A stretch of 64,000 bases of DNA. Source: an uncultured Ruminococcus sp. GTDB lineage: Bacteria; Bacillota; Clostridia; Oscillospirales; Ruminococcaceae. The DNA is taken from positions 1 through 64,000 of the forward strand of contig CADAES010000009.1 in the NCBI GenBank assembly GCA_902786975.1, written 5' to 3'. The translations under genes were made by a program, and so were the position numbers. Of this stretch, positions 1 to 8,065 are shown one piece after another (position 1 is the stretch's first letter; every line of letters begins with the position of its first letter). The notes below the pieces were generated by a model. The model did no database searches, was not told the origin of the DNA, and saw only the letters and a program-made list of their open reading frames with translations.

Positions 1-1
1 T

Positions 2-250
2 GAAAACTATATCAAACGACTTCAGAAGCTTGAGGAGATCTGTACATCGTATGACGGCGTAGAGAAATCCTTTGCAATTCAGGCGGGCAGAGAAGTCAGA
101 ATAATGATCCAGCCTGAAAAGATCAATGATGAGAAAATGGTACTGGTCGCTCGTGAGATCGCTAAGCGTATCGAGGACGAGATGGATTACCCGGGACAGA
201 TAAAGGTAAATCTTATCCGTGAGAGCAGAGCAGTCGAGTATGCAAAGTAA
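2..250 (+). CDS. rny: Ribonuclease Y, C-terminal fragment
   Basis: The window opens inside this gene; 82 residues and the stop are visible. RNase Y is a membrane-anchored endoribonuclease that starts decay of many mRNAs in Firmicutes. The visible tail carries the family's C-terminal pattern: [10 protein letters not shown], then [11 protein letters not shown], then [13 protein letters not shown] and the closing RAVEYAK, all very close to what I know of RNase Y C-termini. The N-terminal membrane anchor, coiled coil, KH and HD domains lie outside the window. A strong intrinsic terminator follows ten bases after the stop. Confidence 0.93.
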   Translation, partial: ENYIKRLQKLEEICTSYDGVEKSFAIQAGREVRIMIQPEKINDEKMVLVAREIAKRIEDEMDYPGQIKVNLIRESRAVEYAK

Positions 251-259
251 AAAAATAAG

Positions 260-290
260 GCGGACAAAAGCTTTTTTTGTCCGCTTTTTT
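260..290 (+). terminator. Intrinsic terminator after rny
   Basis: A 10-bp GC/A-rich stem (260-269 with 275-284) is followed directly by six T residues. It separates rny from the next gene. Confidence 0.9.
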
Positions 291-331
291 AACATCAAAA
301 GTACGCAGGACGTACAATGGAGGTCTGTTTT

Positions 332-1840
332 ATGGCAGAACGTAAGGTAGAGGAGAGAAAACATCTTTTCGGTACTACGGAAAGATCGGATTTTATCCTT
401 AATATGACTCCGCAGGGGACGCATAAGTTCTGCGGAATGTACAGCATCATAGCGATAGTTGTGCTGCTGATAGTGAATATACCGTACACTTTTGCAAAGC
501 ATACATTTGAATATACCGAGGACGAGGTAAGACATTACGGCGACGATATGTTCGCAGACTATATCGGCATTCTTGTCATCGGTGTAGGACTTATCGGAAT
601 GTGGTTCTTCCTCGTGGGAAGAATGAAAAAAGAGGTGAACCTGAAGGATAACAGGCTGCTTCTCCTGCCCGCTGCGATAATCGCAGTTTCCGCATGGTCA
701 ATGTTCGCTTCGGGTGCGATAAGCACAGCGTTTCTGGGCTATCTCGACAGAAATGAGGGTATGCTCACGATACTTGCCTACTGGGGATTCTTTGCAGGCG
801 GTATGGCTGTGACGAACGACGGGTGGAGAAAGAAGTTCACCGACCTGGTCATCGCTGTCGGACTGCTTAACGCAGTCATAGGTATACTCCAGGCTATCCC
901 CGCTATGTATGATATCATGCCCAATAAGTTCAAGGATCTGTTCGTCAGATTCGGTGCAACAGCCGCTGAAGGAGAGATAGTTACAAACGAGGGTATCTTT
1001 GAAAAGGCTTACACCGCTACCGGCCTTCTCATTACACCGTATGCACTTGCAGCGGTAATGACTATCGTGTTCGGACTTGCCGCAGCAGGCTTCGCTTTTG
1101 AAAAGTCTGCTAAGAAAAAAGTGTTCTACGGCGTATCGGCTGCTGCTGCAACGGCTGCGGCTGTGCTGACAAAGACTATCGTGGGAATAATCGGTATAAG
1201 CGGCGCTGCCGTTGCTTTGCTGGTCATTTCAGCTGTAAAGGCGGGCGCCAAGAAGCAAAAAGCGCCGTTCATAATTGCGCTGTGTACCACTATCGTACTG
1301 AGTGCGGGCGTTGCGGGCATAGTCGTTTCGGGAGCTGTGGAGTCCAAGGACGAGCAGATAATCTATACCGATACGTTCTACCGTATGTCTATGGGTCTTC
1401 CGCGTGAGAACAAGGATATGTGGATATATCCCTATCTCTGGAACGACGGCGGCTATGTGCTGGAGCAGAATATCCTCACAGGCGCAGGTCCGGATAACTG
1501 GGGCGAGATGTATTCCGAGGGCTGTACGACCGACAGATGCTATAACGAGTATCTCGATGTCGGAATGCAGAGGGGCATTATCTGCATGATACTGTATATC
1601 GGATTCCTGCTCGTTACACTGGTTAAGCTGGTGAAGGCTCTGAAGCTCCACTTTAAAGACGATAAGGAAACGAGCTGGGTGGCTGTCGGACTGTTCAGCG
1701 CAGTTATAGGCTATCTTGTACAGGCTTTCTTCAACAGCGGTTCAAACTATTCGTCACCGTATTTCTGGTTGGTAATGGGTATCTGCTGGAGCTATTTCGC
1801 TGTAAAGAAGGTAAAGTCCAAGACAACAGAAGAACAATAA
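332..1840 (+). CDS. O-antigen ligase/polymerase-like membrane protein
   Basis: A 502-residue polytopic membrane protein with roughly ten to eleven hydrophobic segments. Near residue 385 it has GAGPDNWGEMY followed by CYNEYLDVGMQRG, which matches the pattern of the O-antigen ligase/Wzy C-terminal domain (a G-x-G-P loop, then an H/Y-N-x-Y-L segment before a membrane helix). Such proteins join or polymerise lipid-linked glycans outside the membrane; substrate unknown. An ATG at 317 is in frame, but the Shine-Dalgarno TGGAGG (318-323) overlaps it and is 8 bases from the ATG at 332, so 332 is taken as the start. It stands alone between two terminators. Confidence 0.78.
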   Translation: MAERKVEERKHLFGTTERSDFILNMTPQGTHKFCGMYSIIAIVVLLIVNIPYTFAKHTFEYTEDEVRHYGDDMFADYIGILVIGVGLIGMWFFLVGRMKKEVNLKDNRLLLLPAAIIAVSAWSMFASGAISTAFLGYLDRNEGMLTILAYWGFFAGGMAVTNDGWRKKFTDLVIAVGLLNAVIGILQAIPAMYDIMPNKFKDLFVRFGATAAEGEIVTNEGIFEKAYTATGLLITPYALAAVMTIVFGLAAAGFAFEKSAKKKVFYGVSAAAATAAAVLTKTIVGIIGISGAAVALLVISAVKAGAKKQKAPFIIALCTTIVLSAGVAGIVVSGAVESKDEQIIYTDTFYRMSMGLPRENKDMWIYPYLWNDGGYVLEQNILTGAGPDNWGEMYSEGCTTDRCYNEYLDVGMQRGIICMILYIGFLLVTLVKLVKALKLHFKDDKETSWVAVGLFSAVIGYLVQAFFNSGSNYSSPYFWLVMGICWSYFAVKKVKSKTTEEQ

Positions 1841-1841
1841 G

Positions 1842-1876
1842 AAAAGGCGGCTTCGGAGCTTTCCGGGGTCGCTTTT
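1842..1876 (+). terminator. Intrinsic terminator after the ligase-like gene
   Basis: A hairpin begins two bases after the stop. The inner stem is CTTCGGA with TCCGGGG, and the outer stem is AAAAGGCGG with TCGCTTTT with one bulged G. It ends in a short T run. Confidence 0.7.
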
Positions 1877-1955
1877 GTATTGTGTGATATTTGACAATTA
1901 TTCTTTTGTTTTAACTAAAACATCTGTAAAAATAAACGATTTTGCTTGAAATCTA

Positions 1956-1984
1956 TTGACTTTTACTGCAGTGTGTGCTAAAAT
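1956..1984 (+). promoter_or_regulatory. Promoter of the lipoprotein gene
   Basis: TTGACT (1956-1961), a 17-base spacer and TAAAAT (1979-1984) give a near-consensus sigma-A promoter. The transcript would start near 1991, with a leader of about 75 bases before the ATG at 2067. Confidence 0.8.
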
Positions 1985-2066
1985 CACAAACGTTAAAGCA
2001 ACAAACACTATATCGGAGAGCGTAAAGCACAAGCTTTCCGAGCGATAATGAAAGGAAAGAATTACT

Positions 2067-2750
2067 ATGAAAAAGATTCTCGCAGCAGTATTAGCAGCTG
2101 TAATGGTAATGTCATTTGCAGCTTGCGGTGATTCATCAAGCAGCAAGTCTGACGCTTCGTCAAAGTCAAGCTCCAGCAGCAAGGCTGATTCTTCTTCTGC
2201 AGCTGACAGCAGCTCCGCAGCAGAGAGCACAGCAGACAGCACAGCAGAGAGCACTGCAGAAAGCACAGCAGATACCACAGCAGCAGGCGCATACGTTGAT
2301 GCAGCAACACTGGCTGGCGCATGGACAGTTGCAGCAGCAAAAAGAGATACTCAGGATATCACACTCGAAGAGCTTGCTACAGCAAACAATACAACACCTG
2401 ACACTTACAAGGCAACAATGGTTCTGAACGCTGACGGTACTGTCGTAACATACAGCGAAGGAAAGACCGAGAACGGCACATACACACTTGAGGGTAATAC
2501 ACTCTCTTTAAAGGATGCAAAGGGCGAAGTTACTAATATGACTATCGAGGGCGACGCTATCATCTCCAAGATCGATGATTCTGCTTCTATAGTATTCAAG
2601 AAGGACGAGTCCTTCACACCTCCAACAGAGGAGCAGCAGACTGAGGCTACAGAGGCTACTGAGGCTACAGAGGCTCAGCAGACAGAAGAGCAGCAGGGCG
2701 GCGAAGAGCAGCAGACAGAGGCTCAGGAAGAGCAGCAGGCTGAAGAATAA
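2067..2750 (+). CDS. Putative lipoprotein with Ser-rich linker and Glu/Gln/Thr tail
   Basis: A 227-residue predicted lipoprotein. The signal peptide ends in the lipobox FAAC with the acylated Cys at residue 20. A long Ser/Ala/Thr linker follows (about 21-75). A compact domain of roughly 100 residues (about 78-190) contains alternating beta-type strands ending in SIVFKKDE and looks like a small lipocalin-like or DUF beta fold. The tail (about 195-227) is almost only Glu, Gln, Thr and Ala with repeated TEA units. AAAGGA sits 10 bases before the ATG. Function is unknown. Similar Ser-rich lipoproteins occur elsewhere in this window (39027, 24281). Confidence 0.75.
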   Translation: MKKILAAVLAAVMVMSFAACGDSSSSKSDASSKSSSSSKADSSSAADSSSAAESTADSTAESTAESTADTTAAGAYVDAATLAGAWTVAAAKRDTQDITLEELATANNTTPDTYKATMVLNADGTVVTYSEGKTENGTYTLEGNTLSLKDAKGEVTNMTIEGDAIISKIDDSASIVFKKDESFTPPTEEQQTEATEATEATEAQQTEEQQGGEEQQTEAQEEQQAEE

Positions 2751-2785
2751 TAGCCATAATACATAACACTGTATAATTATAAAGT

Positions 2786-2819
2786 AAAGACGGTATTGGG
2801 AGCACCCGATACCGTCTTT
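2786..2819. terminator. Bidirectional terminator between convergent genes
   Basis: A 15-bp nearly perfect stem (2786-2800 with 2805-2819) with a short loop, T-rich on both outer flanks, lies between the lipoprotein gene and the convergent GNAT-HAD gene. Confidence 0.85.
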
Positions 2820-2872
2820 GTGTTATATGCCGGAATTTGCGGGGCTGACCCTGCAAATAATGGATCTTGCTG

Positions 2873-4057
2873 CTATACGTGTGTCAGCAGGCATATCTGA
2901 TTTGGCGTTTCGGCAAACACCTTTGCGCCGTGCTCTGTGAGAAAATCCTCGGTCCTGAATCCCCACAGCACACTTATACAGTCAAGCCCCGAGTTTTTAG
3001 CCGTTTGGATATCTACGTCCGAATCGCCGATATACACACTCTCGTCAGGCTTTGCGCCGAGCGCCTGCATAGCTGTAATGACCGTGTCGGGTGCGGGCTT
3101 TTTGTGCACGCCCTCTTTCTCGCCGATGCAGATATCCACCAGCTCGCCGAAATAGTCCCTGCACAGCTCCTTTACGGCAAAATCAGCCTTGTTCGAGACA
3201 ACGGCGACCTTTTTACCGCTTTCACGCAGCTTTCGCAGCATCTGCATTATCCCGTCGTACGGCTTTGTGCTGTCGCAGCAATGCTGCTTGTAGTGCTCCT
3301 TGAACGCTTGGAAAGCCCTGTCAAAGTCGGCCTGTGAAATATCTCCCGGCAGGGCACGCTGCATCAGCTTTTTTATCCCGTTGCCGACAAAGCCGCAGAC
3401 CGCTTCTTTTGAATGCGGCTCGAAGCCGAGACTCTGCACGGCGTAGTTCGTGCTTTGGGTGAGGTCTGTCAGCGTGTCCAGAAGCGTTCCGTCAAGGTCG
3501 AAGATATAGGTCGAGTAAGGCTTTGCGTCGAACAGCACGGGCTGAAAATCCTTGCTCCCGCGGCTGTCCATTATCCTGTCAAAGCCCGCCTTGTCAAATT
3601 CTGGTCTGCCCGAGAACATTATCTCGTAGGTCACGCCCTCGTAGCGGATATATCTGTCTGTGTGGCGGAAGCCTGCCGCAAGGTAAAAGCTCTCACGCCT
3701 CTTTCTCTGTGCAAAGTTAGCGGCGCTGCTGTCAAGAGCTTCTATCTCCAGCACAGTCTGTTTGTCGGGGTAAAGCCCGCAGATGTGCTTTATTACCTCG
3801 CTGCCGAGACCCTGCCCGCGCAAAGCTTTATCTATCGCAAAATAGCAGACATATGCCGTATTGTCGCCGACGCACATGATGAACATACCTGCTGTCTTTT
3901 CCCTGTGCATCACCGCATAGACATCGAGTATGCCACGGTCGGCGAGCGACATTATTATATCCAGCCCGAAACGCTCCTGCGGCGGGAAAGCCTCGGTGTA
4001 TATGCTGTTTATCCTTTCGATGCGGCTGTCACCGCTGAATATCTTTACAAGCTCCAA
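2873..4057 (-). CDS. GNAT acetyltransferase - HAD phosphatase fusion
   Basis: One reading frame of about 394 residues holds two enzymes. The N-terminal half (about 5-180) is a GNAT fold: FAIDKALRGQGLGSEVI is motif A with the acetyl-CoA loop RGQGLG. The C-terminal half (about 190-394) is a phosphoglycolate-phosphatase-like HAD hydrolase: FDLDGTLLDT is motif I with the nucleophilic Asp, VVSNK is motif II, KKPAPD gives the motif III Lys, and GDSDVD is motif IV. The open frame runs further upstream to 4426, but that part overlaps the promoter and coding region of the divergent gene and has no domain sense. A TTG at 4057, preceded by AAAAGAG, is the best start. The start is uncertain; the domains are not. 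Confidence 0.8.
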   Translation of the reverse strand: MELVKIFSGDSRIERINSIYTEAFPPQERFGLDIIMSLADRGILDVYAVMHREKTAGMFIMCVGDNTAYVCYFAIDKALRGQGLGSEVIKHICGLYPDKQTVLEIEALDSSAANFAQRKRRESFYLAAGFRHTDRYIRYEGVTYEIMFSGRPEFDKAGFDRIMDSRGSKDFQPVLFDAKPYSTYIFDLDGTLLDTLTDLTQSTNYAVQSLGFEPHSKEAVCGFVGNGIKKLMQRALPGDISQADFDRAFQAFKEHYKQHCCDSTKPYDGIMQMLRKLRESGKKVAVVSNKADFAVKELCRDYFGELVDICIGEKEGVHKKPAPDTVITAMQALGAKPDESVYIGDSDVDIQTAKNSGLDCISVLWGFRTEDFLTEHGAKVFAETPNQICLLTHV

Positions 4058-4119
4058 TTTATCACTCTTTTCTGTGTTTATGATACTATGATACCACGCC
4101 CTCGATATCCTGTCAACCG

Positions 4120-4148
4120 TTGACTTGAAGCGTTGTGTGTGATATACT
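4120..4148 (+). promoter_or_regulatory. Promoter of the small membrane protein gene
   Basis: TTGACT (4120-4125), 17 bases, TATACT (4143-4148). It lies between the divergent starts at 4057 and 4179 and argues against the longer GNAT-HAD frame. Confidence 0.8.
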
Positions 4149-4178
4149 GTGTGTATATCGGGTGAAAGGGGAGAGGAT

Positions 4179-4673
4179 ATGGAACTGCTCATCGGTGGTG
4201 CTGCCATACTGGGACTGCTGTTTCTGCTCGGCGTCGAGCTTATGACGATAATGTCTGTCGTTTCGGTGATAATGTGTATACTGACATCTCTGATGCTGGT
4301 GTTCTTCATCTTCTGCCTGCTTTTGCTGCTGTGGTCGGAAAAGAAGCAAGCAGAGTTCGCAGGGCTTGAAATAAAACAGAAAGATACCACGGACGGGAAC
4401 GGGCAGGACAGCGGCGGCGTCAACAAGGGAATGAAATTTGCACATTATATCGTTGACGGACAGAAGCTATGCAACTGGTTCCCCGCAGAGGGTATCCTAA
4501 CAGGAAAAATATATTCGCAGGGAAACTGCACCGTTCGCATCGCAGGAATCGGTAAGCACAGGCTCGTCTTTGACCGCCACAGCGTGGTCATCGTCATTTG
4601 CGGAACTGTACTTATGAGCCTTTGCACAGCGGGGCTTATCTTCTATCTGATGCTTGTGGTGAATGCGATGTGA
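4179..4673 (+). CDS. Small membrane protein of unknown function
   Basis: 164 residues. Two or three hydrophobic helices (about 3-60) are followed by a charged cytoplasmic-type segment (about 60-140) with a Gly/Asp/Asn stretch. A last hydrophobic helix (about 133-162) ends at the C-terminus. AAGGGGAG stands about 6 bases before the ATG at 4179; an upstream in-frame ATG at 4149 lies at the transcription start and is unlikely. I do not recognise the family. It is convergent with nrdG, with only three bases between the stops. Confidence 0.65.
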   Translation: MELLIGGAAILGLLFLLGVELMTIMSVVSVIMCILTSLMLVFFIFCLLLLLWSEKKQAEFAGLEIKQKDTTDGNGQDSGGVNKGMKFAHYIVDGQKLCNWFPAEGILTGKIYSQGNCTVRIAGIGKHRLVFDRHSVVIVICGTVLMSLCTAGLIFYLMLVVNAM

Positions 4674-4676
4674 GCG

Positions 4677-5213
4677 TCATCGCAGGCCGAATTTTTCGTT
4701 AATAAGATGTATCTCGCCCGTTCTGAGCGTGACCGGCAGGTCTATCAGCCGCTGGTTCTCGGAGCCTCTGAACGACAGCGAGATATTTTTCTTTTCCTGA
4801 ACGAACTCGCCGTCAACAAGCACGTCGATAAGCGACAAAAGCTCGTCGGTTGCCTCACAGCGGGCACGGCTTGGCTTTAAAAGCTCCTCGTCGAGCAGAT
4901 ATCCCGTGTAGCACCAGATGTCCTTGTTGGGGAAACGTTCTCTGACCTCACGCACAAAAGGCAGAAGCCCACGCTGGTTGTCCGGCTCGAACGGCTCGCC
5001 GCCGAGAAGCGTCAGCCCGTCGATGTAGCTCGGCTCGAGCATTTTCAAAAGCTCGTCAGCGGTCTCACGGGTGAAAGGCTTGCCGTAGGAAAAATCCCAC
5101 GTCATTGGATTAAAACAGCCCTTGCAGTGGTGGGTGCAGCCCGAAACGAACAGGCTGACACGCACGCCCAAGCCGTTGGCGATGTCATAGTTTTTTATTT
5201 CACCGTAGTTCAT
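4677..5213 (-). CDS. nrdG: Anaerobic ribonucleotide reductase activating protein (radical SAM)
   Basis: 178 residues, the usual size for NrdG. It uses a 4Fe-4S cluster and S-adenosylmethionine to create the glycyl radical on NrdD. The cluster motif CTHHCKGC lies near residues 25-32, followed by FNPMTWDF. The SAM-binding GGEPF follows at about 75, and DIWCYTGY at about 100 is also typical. The open frame extends upstream to 5318, but GAGGTGAG sits 4 bases before the ATG at 5213. nrdG follows nrdD on the same strand after a 408-base gap filled with hairpins, an unusually long gap for this pair. Confidence 0.95.
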   Translation of the reverse strand: MNYGEIKNYDIANGLGVRVSLFVSGCTHHCKGCFNPMTWDFSYGKPFTRETADELLKMLEPSYIDGLTLLGGEPFEPDNQRGLLPFVREVRERFPNKDIWCYTGYLLDEELLKPSRARCEATDELLSLIDVLVDGEFVQEKKNISLSFRGSENQRLIDLPVTLRTGEIHLINEKFGLR

Positions 5214-5231
5214 AATTCTCACCTCGGTAAA

Positions 5232-5600
5232 AACAGCTGCTGCACGATAGCAACAGCTGTTATTCTCTAACGATTTGTATAATTGTCTATCCGAATGGGG
5301 CAAACTGTTCGTTTGCAATCATTTATTGCACCCGCAAAGCCACCGAGAAAAAAGCTTAGGTTCGTGGCTCGTCTGTCAAGCCATAAATGGCTTGAAGACG
5401 CCGAGTTCTACACGGGGCAAGGGGCAGCCCTCTCTTACAGGGCATGCCCCTCTTTAAAAACAGTCCACAGGACTGTTTTTAAATTCACCCTGTGCGGAGC
5501 GCACGCCGTAAAGAGAGTTTCGCTGTCTGCGGACAGCGACTCGGGCTCTGCCCGAGACCCGCAAGCCTTTTTTACGAGAAAAGGCTTGACCGAAAAACCT
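5232..5600. repeat. Array of about nine hairpins between nrdD and nrdG
   Basis: This gap has no gene. It contains consecutive perfect or near-perfect inverted repeats: 5232-5261 (12 bp, one mismatch), 5300-5316, 5339-5368 (5 bp), 5370-5400, 5421-5450, 5453-5483 (14 bp, 3-base loop), 5492-5504, 5521-5538, 5540-5556 and 5562-5588 (10 bp). Several have tiny GAG, TCT or ACA loops. The one at 5562 lies 33 bases after the nrdD stop. No two hairpins share sequence, so this is not a direct-repeat array. It could be a mobile intergenic element, an attenuator that lowers nrdG relative to nrdD, or both. Confidence 0.75.
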
Positions 5601-5621
5601 GTTAGTATTGGCTTTGCAGTA

Positions 5622-7793
5622 TTACAGATGCATAACTCTATCCTGAATTTCCTGCGTTCTGCCCTGGTTCCAGAACTGAGTCCCGATATAGCCGCAGGTA
5701 CGTCTTGCGACGTTCATTTTCGACTGGTCCCGGTTATGACACTTGGGACACTCCCAGACGAGCTTTCCGTCGTCGTTTACTATCTGTATCTCGCCGTCGT
5801 AGCCGCACACCTGGCAATAGTCGCTCTTGGTGTTCAGCTCGGCATACATTATATTATCGTAGATAAATCTGATGACCTTCAGCACGGCAGGGATATTGTT
5901 CTGCATATTCGGCACCTCGACGTAGCTGATAGCGCCGCCCGGGGAAAGATGCTGGAATTTCGACTCGAATTTGAGCTTGGTGAACGCATCTATCTTCTCG
6001 GTAACGTGAACGTGGTAGCTGTTGGTGATGTAGTTCTTGTCGGTGATGCCCTCTATCTTTCCGAAACGCTTTTGCAGGCACTTTGCAAACTTATATGTCG
6101 TGCTTTCAAGAGGCGTGCCGTAGATAGAAAAGTCGATGTTCTCCTTTGCCTTCCATCTCTTGCAGGCATCGTTCATATACTGCATAATCTCCAGTGCGAA
6201 AGGCTCCGCCTCGGGGTCTGTGTGGCTCTTGCCGGTCATATACTTTACGCACTCGTACAGCCCCGCATAGCCCAGCGATATCGTTGAGTAGCCGCCGTAG
6301 AGCAGCTTGTCGATAGTCTCGCCCTTTTTGAGCCTTGCAAGCGCACCGTACTGCCACAGTATCGGAGCAGCGTCCGAAAGCGTGCCTTTGAGCCTGTTGT
6401 GACGCTCCATAAGCGCACGGTAGCAAAGGTCGAGCCTTTCATCAAATATCTGCCAGAACTTTGACTTGTCCTTGCCCGAGGACAGTGCGATGTCCACAAG
6501 GTTCAGCGTAACAACGCCCTGGTTGAATCTTCCGTAATACTTCGGCTTGCCGTTTTCGTCAACGTAAGGTGTGAGGAAGCTGCGGCAGCCCATACAGGTA
6601 TAGCAGTGTCCCTCGCCGTTTTTGTCTATCTTCAGCTCCAGCATCTTCTTTTCGCTGATGTAGTCCGGCACCATTCTCTTTGCCGTACACCTGGCAGCAA
6701 GCTCGGTGAGGTAGTAGTAAGGCGTGCCGGGGTCGATGTTGTCCTCTTCAAGCACATAGATAAGCTTCGGGAACGCAGGCGTTATCCACACGCCGTCCTC
6801 GTTCTTAACGCCGAGGATACGCTGGTTGAGCACCTCCTCGATTATCATTGCAAGGTCAGCCTTTTCCTGCTCGCTGCGAGCCTCGTTGAGGTACATGAAC
6901 ACCGTCACGAACGGAGCCTGGCCGTTTGTTGTCAGCAGGGTGACTACCTGGTACTGTATTGTCTGAACGCCTCTGGTTATCTCCTCACGCAGACGCTTTT
7001 CCGTCACCTCGTCTATCTTGTCCTCGTCAGCCTTGACGCCGAGAGCTTCTATCTCGTCAAGCAGCTCTTTTCTTATCTTTTCACGGCTGATCTGTACAAA
7101 CGGCGCAAGGTGAGTGAGGCTTATGCTCTGTCCGCCGTACTGGTTGCTCGCTACCTGCGCGATTATCTGTGTTGCGATGTTGCAGGCGGTAGAAAAACTG
7201 TGCGGCTTTTCTATAAGCGTGTCGCTGATGACGGTGCCGTTTTGCAGCATATCTTCAAGGTTCACCAGGTCGCAGTTGTGCATATGCTGAGCGAAATAGT
7301 CGCTGTCGTGAAAATGGATTATCCCCTTTTTGTGAGCGTCGACGATATCGGGCGGAAGAAGTATCCTGTTGGTGATGTCACGGCTGACCTCGCCCGCCAT
7401 GTAGTCACGCTGAACACTGTTTACAGTCGGGTTCTTGTTGGAGTTCTCCTGCTTGACCTCCTCGTTGTTGCACTCGATAAGGGTGAGTATCTTGTTGTCG
7501 GTGGTGTTTGACTTTCTGACAAGGTATCTGGTGTATCTGTACTTTACATATCTCCTTGCAAGGTCAAATGCGCCCTTTGACATGATCTGGTTCTCGACCA
7601 TATCCTGTATCTCCTCGACAGATACGGCTCTGCCCATTTTATTGCACTTGTACTCGACATACTCCGCAATATCCTTTATCTGCTCGGCTGTGAGGTCGTT
7701 TTTGTGGTCAGCCTCGTTAGCCTTGGAAATAGCATTTACTATTTTCTGAATGTCAAATATTTCTTCCGAACCATTCCTTTTGATTATCTTCAT
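5622..7793 (-). CDS. nrdD: Anaerobic ribonucleoside-triphosphate reductase
   Basis: 723 residues, full length for class III reductase, which makes deoxynucleotides without oxygen. The N-terminus (about 1-95) is an ATP-cone beginning MKIIKRNGSEEIFD, the allosteric site. The middle holds the glycyl-radical-enzyme barrel. Near the C-terminus, CQVCGYDGE and CPKCHN form the zinc site. RRTCGYIGTQFWNQGR carries the glycyl radical in the RxCGYxG loop. The ATG at 7793 is preceded by GAGAAAAAGG. Upstream on the minus strand are a NrdR-like box and a -10 element, so control by NrdR is expected. Confidence 0.97.
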   Translation of the reverse strand: MKIIKRNGSEEIFDIQKIVNAISKANEADHKNDLTAEQIKDIAEYVEYKCNKMGRAVSVEEIQDMVENQIMSKGAFDLARRYVKYRYTRYLVRKSNTTDNKILTLIECNNEEVKQENSNKNPTVNSVQRDYMAGEVSRDITNRILLPPDIVDAHKKGIIHFHDSDYFAQHMHNCDLVNLEDMLQNGTVISDTLIEKPHSFSTACNIATQIIAQVASNQYGGQSISLTHLAPFVQISREKIRKELLDEIEALGVKADEDKIDEVTEKRLREEITRGVQTIQYQVVTLLTTNGQAPFVTVFMYLNEARSEQEKADLAMIIEEVLNQRILGVKNEDGVWITPAFPKLIYVLEEDNIDPGTPYYYLTELAARCTAKRMVPDYISEKKMLELKIDKNGEGHCYTCMGCRSFLTPYVDENGKPKYYGRFNQGVVTLNLVDIALSSGKDKSKFWQIFDERLDLCYRALMERHNRLKGTLSDAAPILWQYGALARLKKGETIDKLLYGGYSTISLGYAGLYECVKYMTGKSHTDPEAEPFALEIMQYMNDACKRWKAKENIDFSIYGTPLESTTYKFAKCLQKRFGKIEGITDKNYITNSYHVHVTEKIDAFTKLKFESKFQHLSPGGAISYVEVPNMQNNIPAVLKVIRFIYDNIMYAELNTKSDYCQVCGYDGEIQIVNDDGKLVWECPKCHNRDQSKMNVARRTCGYIGTQFWNQGRTQEIQDRVMHL

Positions 7794-7871
7794 AGGACCT
7801 TTTTCTCCTCTTTATAATTTTTCAAAGCATAGTCAAGTAATATCTCTCTGTTTTTTCTCTTTTTTGTCAAA

Positions 7872-7921
7872 ACACAACATATAGTGTCCGGCTATCTCTT
7901 TTGAGTACAGAATACTGTACT
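7872..7921 (-). promoter_or_regulatory. NrdR box and companion palindrome upstream of nrdD
   Basis: Positions 7872-7887 read on the minus strand as ACACTATATGTTGTGT, matching the NrdR consensus acaCwAtATaTwGtgt at all but one position. A perfect inverted repeat at 7904-7921 (AGTACAG-4-CTGTACT) lies 33 bases away, centre to centre. That is about three helical turns, close to the spacing of tandem NrdR boxes, although its core differs from the consensus. NrdR is known to repress ribonucleotide reductase operons through such paired boxes. Confidence 0.75.
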
Positions 7922-7958
7922 TTTGCCGTTTCCTCTTTACGTGTGCAAAAACTAGTTT

Positions 7959-8011
7959 ACTATACTTTGCGAAAAAAGTCTGTTGCATTTGCAACAAAAA
8001 CGTGGTATAAT
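7959..8011. promoter_or_regulatory. Divergent nrdD / crp-fnr promoters with a perfect 16-bp palindrome
   Basis: Plus strand: TTGCAT (7983-7988), 17 bases, TATAAT (8006-8011) drive the Crp/Fnr-type gene. Minus strand: TATAGT at 7964-7959 is a likely -10 for nrdD, with a weak -35 near 7982-7987. TGTTGCATTTGCAACA (7981-7996) is a perfect palindrome covering both -35 regions. Its half-sites and length fit the Crp/Fnr family, so the encoded regulator may bind here, but that is inference. Confidence 0.75.
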
Positions 8012-8065
8012 ACAATATGTAGTACACAACTTTGTAACAATGCACAAATTAGAGGGTGATTTTCT

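Noticed and set aside
4058..4426. 123-residue N-terminal extension of the GNAT-HAD frame
   Set aside because: It overlaps a divergent promoter and gene and is not GNAT-like.
5300..5600. Possible CRISPR array in the nrdD-nrdG gap
   Set aside because: Units are palindromes with different sequences and irregular spacing; there are no identical direct repeats and no cas genes.
5283..6287. A 334-residue plus-strand frame across the hairpin array and nrdD 3' end
   Set aside because: It overlaps nrdD antisense and runs through the hairpins. No Shine-Dalgarno or homology.
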